Below, one piece after another: positions 11,680 through 22,104 of a stretch of DNA of 64,000 nt. Each line of letters opens with the position of its first letter. Within the stretch, counting starts at the first letter, position 1. The DNA is from Aspidiotus rigidus (taxonomy: Eukaryota > Arthropoda > Insecta > Hemiptera > Diaspididae), in contig JAVHKY010000028.1 of NCBI GenBank assembly GCA_035079385.1, positions 3,720,001 through 3,784,000 on the forward strand, given 5' to 3'. The notes beneath the pieces are model-generated. The model saw only the letters and a program-made list of their open reading frames with translations. It was not told the origin of the DNA and made no database searches. A program made the position numbers and the translations under genes.

Positions 11680-13222
11680 TTTCGATCAAAGTTAAATGAG
11701 GACAATTAAACCAAAAAGAAAATAAATTTATGCAAAAAGGTACATATGTACAAGACCAAGGTATTAGCCTCTACTAAAATGCGAATCATGACACTACATT
11801 GTTTTATTCGCTGAATTAGCCGCACTACGCAAATGATCTTTATCGTTGAAACTTTTTACATGTTTTGTATATCAAGATAAACCATTATTTGCGGAACAAA
11901 AAATTAGTTCGATAGTAGTCACTTTTTTTTTTCCTTTTCAACTCATAGCTTGATAGCTTCAGAGCAACTAGCTCACAGGTTCACTCTCTCTGCCAATATT
12001 TTTTAGCTCATTATAAGCCTAGTGCGCTCACTATTCCGAGCCTTTGTTTCGCCTCGGGCAAATCAACTTGGTGACGCCTCATGTCAAGGAAAAACTGTTA
12101 ATTTTCTCTTCGTTGCTTCAATTCATAAGTTTCAGGATGCATCTGAAGAAATTTATAAGTTCCCCGCGTAAAATTTTCTGTCCCTTTGCCAGCCCTCGTG
12201 TTCGGCATCCCTGGCCGTCGTCCGGTCTGCCTACTCCTCTCCACAGCCCCGTGTATATGTTAGGACTGACTAACTGCATATGTTTGACTGACGGACTCCT
12301 TCACCCCGCTCGTTCGTCTTCCACCTCCACTCGGATGTAATCGAAATTTTCCAGTCTGAAGATCACGCGAATGCGTAACGCAATTTCAAGCTCAAACCCA
12401 GCACAAAGACATGATTCACATGAAAAAAACTCGGTCAAATAGTTTATTTTATGTTTTAAATATTCGGTCAAATTCAGAACTCGAATACACTCTCTGTTCT
12501 ACCCTTTCAGAAGGAGGTAACAGTTTCCTCAAGTCCGAATTCCTCACTCAAAGGACTACCAAGCCTTCAAAACCAGTTCTGTGTGAATATTACGGTTATA
12601 TTACCTCGTTTATTTAACGAACCTATAACTTCTGTTTGGGATTTAGAGGTATGTACATGATTTTCAACTCGTACCTCTGATTGAACTTTGTTCAAATTTG
12701 AAAAATTTCTGCGCCCGACATTTTTGAAGAGGAGCAAGAAAAACTTCGTACTGTCACTAGAACTATCCTTTTCGAGCTTGGAAATGATTACCGAACGAAA
12801 ATATCATTTTTAATCGCCTACAGTCAATACCAAATAGAATCTGCTACGAAAACTATAGCAAATAATTTACTCATAGCAGGGCTAATTGAGTAGAAAAGTT
12901 TTTCTCGTCTTTGCAGTTTATATCGACGAAAAGTCTGCACCTTGCATCCGTGATTAACCCATTTGAATAAGTCGAATGTATTCATAGTTCTATGCTGCAG
13001 ACACTCAGCTAAAAAGAAACCGTCGAAGAGGAAAAATTTATTTATATTCTCGACATGATTGTTATTATAAAGGAGAGGATGGAAAAGTATTTCATCGAAA
13101 AAATAAATGGAACAAATTTTTTTTTCTTACATAGTTAACAATACTTTAACCATCACCGTAGGACCTTCGGCCAAATTTCACTGACGATAATTAGATCCAC
13201 GTCAGCTTCGGGGCGAGTCGGG

Positions 13223-13426
13223 TCAACGACATGCACACTGACCATAATGTACTCCCTGAACAATAAAAACCGTTCCAACGCAAGTAGGTTTGGTTTCATT
13301 TAAACACACAAGTGGTTGACATTGATCAGAATTCGAACAAAACCGAGTTAATTGTGCGTTCATCGAGATGAATAAAAAGCTCGAAAAAAATAATACAAAG
13401 AGTAAATTATGAATACAATCATTCAT
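13223..13426 (-). CDS. Secreted six-cysteine peptide, array member 7
   Basis: Sixty-seven residues starting MNDC; signal segment then six cysteines spaced x5, x4, x7, x14, x1, ending CACR. The C4-C5 loop is the longest in the array (14 residues, hydrophobic at its start), which would change an exposed loop. Donor (CTAT|GTAAG) 92 nt after the stop; the intron candidate 13009-13130 ends in TTTCTTTTTAG, the best acceptor in the family. Upstream GATA-like block at 13601-13665 is intact. Confidence 0.82.
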   Translation of the reverse strand: MNDCIHNLLFVLFFSSFLFISMNAQLTRFCSNSDQCQPLVCLNETKPTCVGTVFIVQGVHYGQCACR

Positions 13427-14689
13427 TTTTGATCATTCGAAGTTCAATGTGGACAATTAAATCGAAAGAAAAATTGATTCGTGGGAAACGTACTCACAAA
13501 CGAGTCCAAGATATTATAGCCGTTACTAAAATGGGAATCGTGACGCTGGTGAAATAGGAAGGTAATTGTAAGAGTTTTATTCAAAAAAAATTGAACGTAC
13601 TACGCAAATAAAATTTATCGTTGAAACCTTTTACATGTTTTGTATTTAGAGATAAATCATTATTTCCGGCACGAAAAACGAATTCGATAGTGATCTTTTT
13701 TTTTTTTTTTTATCTTTTCCTTCGATTTTTTAAAATGTCAACCAATTTGAAACCTACCTACGCAGTCAATTGAACAAGACTACACAGAAAAATTATTTTC
13801 ACAATTATTGCTATCGTTCATGAGTCAAAAATTTTTAGAATATCTAAAATCGTTTTTTTGTTTTTTTTTCGGATTTGATCATTTTTTAGGTAGTAAACCC
13901 TGATGCACGTGCTGGTATTCGAAGATTAAAAATTAGGAACAAATTCAACCGAACAAACGATGTGACGCTGGACTCACGATTTCAAAGAAAAAGATAAAAA
14001 AAAAAACCTGTTTTGCTTTTACAACGTCTTATATTAACATTACACCTTAGGTTGCTCTAAAGACTTAATTGGCCTCGGAAAAACTCATGGCCACCTTTAA
14101 TGAAGGTCAGAACTTGGGAAGTCAAATTCTGGTAGCTGATAGGCCTTTAGGGTCAAACTGTGGTGTCTTAATAGATCTCTAGCGACAGAAGCTGGCTTGA
14201 TTGAAGTGCACGAGGGTTTGAGTAGTACGTATAGTGTCTCTTGGGACTCGGGAAAGGGCAATTGTTGAGAATTTCCGCGAATTATTTCTCCAAAGTCATA
14301 AAATAGTAATAAACGAATAAAGCTTGGTTTCCATTTGGTTTCAGAATTGATAAGATGATGGCGGTTTACTTCATCGCGATGATTGAGGTCGAAGAAGAAA
14401 ATATTCACCCGGGTTGAGAGGAGATTTATTAACTTTATCGTATTATTTAAATTTCCAGGCGCGGATCCACGGAGGGAAATGGAGGAAATTCTCCCCCCTA
14501 ACCCTCCCAAAAAAACAAAAAGCAAAAAAAAGTCTAGTATCGAAGAAAATGTAAAAAAAAAAAAAAGATCCTTTAGACTTTTAGCGGGATCCTTTTTGTT
14601 GGGCGTACTTTCAGGAAATTTTCTTCCGCAAGCGCGGGTGCGAGGGAGGTTGAGGACGTCACGGAGAAGGAAGGGGGACTTGGAAAAAT

Positions 14690-14830
14690 TCCTACCCCCG
14701 AGCTATATATGATAGGAGGGGAAGTTAGAAAAATTCCTACTTCCGAGCTATATATGATAGTAGGGGGACTTGAAAAAATTCCTACCTCCGAACTATATAT
14801 GATTGGAAGCGGACTTGGAAAACTTCAGCC
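14690..14830. repeat. Relic copies of the 45-bp satellite, inverted
   Basis: Three units read GAGCTATATATGATAG, GGGGACTTGGAAAAATT and CCTACCTCCGAGC, the reverse orientation of the satellite at 50.9 kb with CCTAC in place of CGACT. They lie just outside the left end of the 14904-16089 element. Confidence 0.6.
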
Positions 14831-14903
14831 TCTAGGAGACTCGGGACAGCTGGTTCCCCGCTGCCATTGTAGTCCTGCAATGGCATCTACCCATTTTTTT
14901 TTT

Positions 14904-16089
14904 AGGATGTGTCTATTTGCAGGTACTGTACCTACGCGTAAAACGCTATGTGCAGGTACTGTACCTACGAGTAAAACGCTATTTGCAGGTACTAATTATT
15001 TTATTTAAAAAATTGTATAACATAAAACTTTTGAGACAGTAAGAACGAAATAGACTACAATATTGAAAAAAATACGAAATTAAACATTTGATATCACAAA
15101 ATTAATTTTTCCTTCTGTGGCTTCGCCGAAGAGGTAATGAAGGGGGAGCGCTAACTACATCTTCTGTGGGGCAAAGTTTACGTCTTTTTGGTGGAAGTAT
15201 TGTGGAATCATAGGTGTTCTTGCGTTTTTCTGCTTGTCGGTCGCTCTGGGATTTATTGAAAGTGCATAACTGGCTCGCCACATGCTTTGGCCTCCCCCTA
15301 GCTTTAACTTTCTTCCTGAACTTCAAGATGTCTGAACTTGATTGGGGTTGTTCTTCAGGCATTGCAACATCTCCTGTTGACCCACTTGATGACTCCTTCA
15401 GAGAAGTTTCCGGAGGAGATTTTGCTTTCATTTCCAAGATGGACTGTGAAAAAAAAACTAGCAATGCTCGTACCCGACCTGATGACGCCTTCAATATCTT
15501 TTAATGCCTTAAGGTAGGTCTTGAATGTTCGGTCCCATGGTCAGATGTAAGACTAGCAATGGTCAAAACAGTAGGCAAGACCGTATTATATTTGACTGTT
15601 TTACTCAGAATTTCAACGTCTAAAGGGTCTTCATCCATGAAATCATCTACAACATCGTCGATACACTCATTTTCCATGTCACAGAGGGATGATGTTTCAA
15701 GGTTCTCGTTGTTTCGCTTATGATAACGAGGGTGGAATAGAAGAAGATCAAAAATTGCACCTGGCGATTGGTGACTTTTATGTGAATTTCTGCAGTTCTG
15801 TAACTACTATGGAATAAAACTGAGCAATTCACTGAACAGCATCTTATGAACATGAAGAAGTTTCTAAATGTATTTTTCACGCTGAACACTATGCCGTTAA
15901 CTGTTTTTCGCTATCACATTGGAGTCTTGAGTAATTGGCGTTTGAAAATTCAAAAACTGTCAATCTGTGTTTTTCTAGAGTTCATCAAGAATCGAGCTTA
16001 TAAATATAAGTTCATGATTTGTCAAATGCATTAGTACCTGCAAATAGCGTTTTAGGCGTAGGTACAGTACCTGCAAATAGACACATCCT
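14904..16089 (-). mobile_element. Second MULE-type element with palindromic subterminal repeats
   Basis: Inverted ends start AGGATGTGTCTATTTGCAGG (left) and end with its complement (right). Each end carries a palindromic subrepeat GCAGGTACTGTACCTACG followed by TAAAACGCTATTTG, twice at the left (about 14920-14993) and once at the right (16033-16075). The pattern is the same as in the 5999-6893 element. Both ends abut runs of T (10 and 8), consistent with a poly-T target duplication of 7-9 bp. A transposase tail remnant is inside. Confidence 0.65.
15102..15494 (-). pseudogene. Basic AT-hook tail, likely transposase C-terminus remnant
   Basis: A 130-residue frame rich in Ser, Lys and Arg with a single AT-hook core (KARGRPKH, about residues 65-72) and basic tails (PPKRRKLC and LRRSHRRKN). 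AT-hook ends like this follow the SWIM finger in many MULE transposases. No catalytic or zinc-finger part is present. Its place between the inverted ends of the 14904-16089 element supports the assignment; it could instead be an unrelated captured exon. Confidence 0.4.
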
Positions 16090-16199
16090 TTTTTTTATTA
16101 TTTCCCCTCCCAAAGTGATCGTCTGGATCCGCGCCGGAATCTCACTGCGTAAAGCGAAACCGTCCGATAAGCCAGATCGACCAAATATCTTAGTCAATT

Positions 16200-18020
16200 T
16201 TGAGTAAATATCGACCAAAAATAGACTGAGCGATCGCTCTTGATTAGTGACCAATAAGAGACCAACTTTTTCAATCGATTTACTTCCGTTCCTTTCCACC
16301 ATATTTAGACCAACTTGGACGAAATTTTGACAGAAAAAATTAGTCGATCTGTAGGTGATGTAAGAACTATAAAATGGTGTATCCTCAGTCATTGGTTACA
16401 TTTCCTCAACAATTGACTATATTTCGACCATTTTTGACCCACACTGAGAGAAGAGAATAGTCTTGATGACTAGAAAAAAAGTGTCAACTCGAGACAGCAG
16501 CCTTTTTTTTGTCTATTTGATCATTTTTTCAGTTATTTTAACTGTAAAATCTAGTCATAGTGAATGAAAATAGGTAACATATCTCAAGTTCACACTTTTT
16601 TTTTAGTCACCAACTCCTCTCAGTACAAAAAATATTCGATTTCTGGGGAAACTTGACGACATAAAATGGTCCCTTGTAGTCAATATTCAATCAGTGTCAA
16701 CTAAGCACCATAATTAGATCAATTTTGACGAAAAAGATCGGTCAATTTCTGGGCAATGTTGACAATATAAAATAGCCCATCGTAGTCTATATGCAAGCGA
16801 TATTGACAGAATTCTACAGATAGACCACTTTTGAAAAAAAAAATAGGTCAATTTCTGGGCAATAGAGACGCCATAGAACGATCTCTATTTACATAATATT
16901 AACAGACCACTTTCAACGGGAAAACCCAGTTTATATCTGGGCCTTCCGCGAATGAGAAAAGAAACGAATAAAGTTAGCAATCTCATTAACAGGGTTATAT
17001 TGAGACGAGTGCAATTTTGGTCTGCGAGTTTGCGAACAACATGACAGTTGATTCCCTCCAAATGTCTGACCAGAATCGATTGGAAATGGACCATGATATG
17101 TCCTAGGAGTATCTATGCAGAAATTGACTGAAAATTTTGCTCAAAATTGAGTGACTGTGGTTCGCACAAGAAGAGACCGAGAAAAAGAGTAGTTGGTAGA
17201 TATTGAGGACAAATCGACTGAAAATGTACCAAGATATGTCCCAGGAGTATCTGCCCAGAAATGGACTAGAAATGTTGGTCAAAATTGAGTGCCTGGGTGG
17301 CTCTCACTTTACACCAAAAAAGAGAGTAAAACTATTGGTAGATGCCGAGGACAAATCAACTGGAAATGGACCAAGATATATCTTAGAAATATCTGCTTAC
17401 GAGTAGAAATTGACTGGAGATTTTGATCAAAATTGAGTGACTGTGGTTCGCGTGAGAGTAGGCAAAAAAAAAAAAGAGAAAGTGTTGGTAGATGTTGACG
17501 ACAAATCGACTGAAAATGGACCCAGATATGTCCTCGGCATATCTGCCCAGAAAGACTAGAAATTTTAATCAAAATTGAGTGACTATGCGTCTCGTCCGAT
17601 AATTCTCATCTTAGACCAAAAAAGAGAGTAAAAATATCGATAGACGTGGAGGAAAAATCGACTGAAAATGGACCAAGGTATCTCCCAGAATGATCGACTG
17701 AAAATCTTAGTCAAAATTGAGTAATAAATACAATATCAGACTAGAAAACGAGGAAAAATTCCAGTCTGTATTGACAGTATAACTGCCAAAAATGGACCAA
17801 ATTGTATATTCCGCATAATTATAAAAAATCAACGAAAATTTATAGTCAAAATTTCATAGGAATAGTATCTGACCAACAATCAACTGAAATAAATAGTCAA
17901 AAATTTGGTCGATTTATCTCAGAAATTTAATAAAAATCGACCATTTTCCGATGGGATCATAATATTTAGTCCATTTCCAATCGTACGACAAAAATCCAAC
18001 CAACATTGACCATATAGTGA
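16200..18020. repeat. Field of degenerate tandem repeats, about 142 bp unit
   Basis: From about 17086 to 17720 a unit containing CAAAATTGAGTGACTGTGGT and GGTAGATGTTGACGACAAAT recurs with CAAAATTG at 17142, 17280, 17428, 17570 and 17712 (steps 138-148). More diverged GACCAATTTTGAC-like pieces extend through 16200-18020. All frames are broken; no gene seen. Confidence 0.65.
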
Positions 18021-19660
18021 TGGTCGAATTGGCTTATCAGGGACTACGCAGTGTCAAAATTCTTATTCTCTTATGTGTATTTTTAATTTATTTCTTTCAG
18101 TTTTTTATGAATTTGAAAAGTATTGCGACGTGTATTGGCTTAACAAAGTACGTATTTCGTAGAGTTTGCAGCGGTGTCCCGCATTATTTATTCGACGAAA
18201 GATACAATATAAAACAATAAAAACATATAGTTTGTGTATTACGAAGATACTTTGGCATACACGTATAATTTATTTTGAAGATAAAGTCGATTTTAATCAA
18301 ATTTTTGAAGTTAATAGTAATTAGCTCTGATGATGTATACATTAGTCTTAAAACAAATTGAAACTTGGTCTTTTGAAGGGATATTTTCAGATAAATCGCA
18401 AGGGGAAAGAAATGCTGTAGATTCCTCAGATATTCTGAATCAGTACCTCTTTCCCTGATTACGATGTCGGGACGCCAATAGTCTCCCCCATGTCGTCTTC
18501 ATTACTTCACTGTGAACGCCTCAACTAGGTAATATCCAATTTACCTTGTACACCTACGTATCTATTTTGTAGAGTCTGCTAAAAATCGTAATATTCTGGT
18601 TAATTTTCGTGAGACATTATTGATGAATGGTACATACATGTTTGAAAATTTAGTCTCTACAACATGATGTGTCGGACGAAATTAGCTATACCTACAAAGA
18701 TAGTTTGAAAATACTAGAAATGCCTGCTAGGTATCGGGAGCGTACCTAGTTAATTACTCAATTAATTAATTTGAACGATTTGCCGAGACCTTGATTCGTG
18801 CGCTATTTCAACTTTCGTAGAAATGAAGGACGTAGGCCCACGCACGAAGAAGAGCAAAAACGTGCTGGGAGGGATCATAGAGAGGACGAATTATAGTCTA
18901 CTGTTTACTTAGGATTCGGTCTTGTTTACCTTATGCAATGCTTTGTTGTTTATAGAGTGTCTTTCGACCACCTTTAAAACTGGATGCGTAAGTATTCCGT
19001 TTACACAATCCTTTTCAAAACGGAATTATTTACACGGAGCGTGGAACGCAGATGAGCGCACACTGATTTGTATTATACGGGAGATGATCCGGTGGATAAG
19101 AAGGATTATCGGAAGCGTGCAGTACAGCGAGGCCAGAGAGTTTGTTATACAACGCGAATGTCTGATAATTCGAAATTAACGAACTGATAAATGAATAGTT
19201 GTTAACATTACTGATGCACGAGACGAAGAGAGAGAAGTCAATCATTTCGATTCAATTTTGTATGTAATACTACTTGCCCTTTGCCTCACTTCTTCTACGA
19301 GTATTGTCTCACTCCCGCCAGTAGACAACGCAAACTTTCTTAATTGCGAAAGGAGAAGTTTCGTTAGAGAAGCAGAAGCAGTACTGCATAGTCGTCAAAT
19401 TCGACAATCGACGGTAACTAAAATTTGAGAAACAGAAAAGGAAACGCATCTTTTTCTATCAAAGGTATTCGCATTTATTTGTACAACTGTGTATCTTCAC
19501 AATAATATGAGAAAGATACTAAAAACTTGGATTTATCGGAAAATTTTCTTCTTTCTGTGTCGACGTTATTTTAATTTCACTTTTCCATTTGCACTCAGTT
19601 TTGGAATTTGTCGATAACAAAACGTCGTCCGTTTCAATTGTACTTTCGGTTACGGTGTTG
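18020..19660. other. No gene seen
   Basis: Single-copy-looking AT-rich sequence with only short open frames of random character. No splice-supported exon, RNA gene or clear repeat found. Confidence 0.4.
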
Positions 19661-19781
19661 AATCTGACTCCCTTCAGATCCCGTATTTTTTTCAAAATTA
19701 TCTACGTGAAAAGACGATTTCAAAAATATACTTCACGTAGATTATTTTGAAAAAAATGCGAGATTCAAAGGGAGTCAGATT
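19661..19781. repeat. Foldback element / hairpin
   Basis: AATCTGACTCCCTT at the left and AAGGGAGTCAGATT at the right, with most of the intervening arms also complementary (TTTTTTCAAAA against TTTTGAAAAAA, TCTACGTGAA against TTCACGTAGA). About 121 bp in all; likely a MITE. Confidence 0.7.
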
Positions 19782-19912
19782 ACTTTCATTAAATTAAAAA
19801 TTCTTTGATAGCAGTGCCACAAGTAACGGCTTTGCTTCTTTAGCCTGCATTCATGATGAACCTCTAAAATTCCTCCGAATCTGTCTCGAACATAGGTGGG
19901 TACTACCTCGTG

Positions 19913-20225
19913 TCATTTGACGAAGAATAAAGAATATAGTGTATGAAGGTCCTGAAGACGAAATTCGAGAAGAAGGAAGAAGAGGTTATGCGAAAAAAGT
20001 ATAGAGAAATAGATTGGAAATTCCGGGAATTGAGCTGCCGGAGCGAGGAGATTGCCAGTTACCGTAATTAGGCGGAACTTCCGCTGTTTCAGAGAAAAAA
20101 CTGAAATGAGGGCTCGTAAAAGTCCAGGAGTCATTTTGAGTGATACAGATTGAATGGTGTTCAGTAATTTCAAGGTGGATTTGATTGTTTGGCCATACAT
20201 TGGGGCACTCTAGTCGAGTTGTGAC
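19913..20225 (-). pseudogene. LINE reverse transcriptase C-terminal fragment
   Basis: The minus frame reads PMYGQTIKSTLKLLNTIQSV and then a SLKMTPGLLRAL stretch, matching the thumb region of Jockey/R1-type non-LTR retrotransposons (LDYG..Y....S.LK.LD.IQN..LR..TGA.RTSP). A stop interrupts just upstream and the frame decays after about 60 residues. Family membership beyond Jockey/R1-like is not claimed. Confidence 0.55.
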
Positions 20226-20588
20226 TGGTTATTACTTTCATTTGATTGAAGAAGTAATTTACGGTCACCTTTGACAATATAATGCTGGCGTACAGGAATT
20301 GAGCTTCGCTCATATACCGCAATATTAGGTGAGAATCAGCTACATCTATCTGCGTCAGTCGACTTTCTTTGCAGGCCTATACTCCAGACACTTAGCTCGT
20401 AACAATTTAAAAAATTCCTTGTAATTTCTACATGACTTTTAATACTTGTACGGATGACAGGATGAAAAAAACAGTTAATCGAGAACAGAAATTGAATATT
20501 TTTGTTTCTTACGTAGCCTAGATAACAATAATTCGAATATCGACGTATGGCATTAGGCTAAATTTGGTTGACAATCTTTGTATCCGAG

Positions 20589-20786
20589 TCAGCGCGAATG
20601 TGGTGGCCGACATACACAATGAGCCGCCGAATCGTCTCCCTGATAAACACAAGCAGGCCTCATTCCACTTGGACACGGAAATGATTGACAACCAGCAGCG
20701 CTCTGACAAGATTCTGCGGTCGTCGATGTGAACAAAAAGCACGAAAGGAGTGATACAAAGAGTAATTTAAGAATAAAATTATTCAT
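20589..20786 (-). CDS. Secreted six-cysteine peptide, array member 8 (outlying)
   Basis: Sixty-five residues from the MNNF start, which matches the family; a longer reading frame opens 18 codons upstream but those residues have no counterpart in other members, so the inner Met is chosen. Signal segment then six cysteines (x5, x4, x7, x10, x1), ending CVCRPPHSR. It is 7.4 kb from member 7, separated by repeats. The downstream intron (20396-20512, donor 76 nt past the stop) and the upstream block (20928-20995) are both kept, so the whole cassette is ancestral to the family. Confidence 0.82.
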   Translation of the reverse strand: MNNFILKLLFVSLLSCFLFTSTTAESCQSAAGCQSFPCPSGMRPACVYQGDDSAAHCVCRPPHSR

Positions 20787-21139
20787 TTCTGACCGAAGAT
20801 AACTCAGGACAAGTAAACCAAAAAATAAATTAATTTTCAAGTACCTATAGCACGATATTCACCGCAACTAAAATTAGAATCGTTACACTGGTAAAATAGA
20901 ACGGTGGGTAAACCGACCATAGGTACTTCGCAAATAATGTTTATCATTGAAACTTCGAGTATGTTTTGTATTATTTCGCGATAAGCCATATACGAGTTCG
21001 GTACTTGGCAGTTAAAATTGTGATGTGCCGCCTTTTTTTTCTCAAAATTTCTAAACTCTTTATAATAAACCTGAAGAGACCCGGAAAAGAAAATTCTTCA
21101 GAATATAGAATTCTTTTTTCTTTTCTTTGCAAGTATAGT

Positions 21140-22063
21140 ACTTAGTTTTCTCAAATGCTTGAAGAACTTCTTTTTTAGAAGGACGGGGAAGTGGTCTCTT
21201 CTTCTTCATTATCCTCCATTTCCTCTTCAACCGGCCTATTAGGATATAGCGGTGTGGCTATTTCCTGTACTAGACGCCAGAATATCAGCATGCGTTGGGT
21301 ATTCAGCTGCAACGACATCTTCATCTACTCCTTTGAAATCGTGTGGTGTCATATGATCCTCTAGTACACGCATTCCACGCAGTTCATCCTAGAACTCCTG
21401 AATAGAATTTCGCCCGTCAGTTTCCTCTTCCATCAAGAGTTTTCATAAATCCAGCCTTTAGAAAATAATTTCTAATGGTTAACTCGGACACGTCGCATTG
21501 CCATACTTTGGACAGCTCTGCAATTGCTTCTCTCGAATCAATAACTTTCTCAATAGGTTCATCATTCTCCAATTGTGAAATTATTCTTCTAAGGATTTGC
21601 TTTCCCTGGTCGAGCGGGTTGCAGTTCAGAGGTGGGGTTCGGTAGGAAGAAAACTAACTTCAAATTTTTCATTTTCTCTCCAGCTGCAAGTGGTTGTGCT
21701 GGGAAGTTGTCTACTACGAGAACAATATTCCTTTTCTGTTTGATCGATTTCTTTATCGAAAGAAAATTGCACCGGTTACCCGCGCATTTTTATTCGCTTC
21801 GAATTCAACTTCTAATGACTTCGTCCCCTTAAAGCGTAGCAATTTCTTATTCTTTCCTACAACAAAGAATTTCAATTTCTCTGTTCTAAAAATATTCGTG
21901 CAAAGGGCCACAGTCACGCGCTCCTTACTTTGCTTTCCATCAAAGCAGGTATAGTTCTTGAAAGTCAATATCTCATTAGGGAGAAATTTAAGAAGAAACC
22001 CATCTCATCCATATTTTAAACATTTTGTGGACTGTACTTAGCCAAGATATCTGGTAAAACTTT
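21140..22063 (-). pseudogene. pogo/Tigger-like (DDE) transposase, broken
   Basis: In several minus frames, from upstream to downstream: VLPDILAKYSPQNV, a stop, then MDEMGFFLKFLPN (first catalytic Asp region, NxDExG), KQSKERVTVALCTN, then VLVVDNFPAQPL (second catalytic Asp), FFLPNPTSELQP, LDQGKQILRRI, and the tail AIAELSKVWQCDVSELTIRN followed by an acidic stretch. This is the order found in TIGD/jerky-type transposases of the pogo group. Stops and at least two frameshifts make it a pseudogene. It abuts the Penelope fragment on its upstream side. Confidence 0.7.
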
Positions 22064-22104
22064 CATTTTATCAAAATGGTTAGCAAAAGTCCTTCGATAA
22101 AAAA

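Noticed and set aside
14097..14525. 142-residue minus frame
   Set aside because: Starts in a C/T and A-rich repeat edge; no domain, and the end shows no conservation cue. Could be chance.
23..20786. Calling the peptides insect defensins or scorpion-type toxins (CS-alpha-beta)
   Set aside because: The diagnostic CxxxC is absent; all eight have four residues between cysteines 2 and 3.
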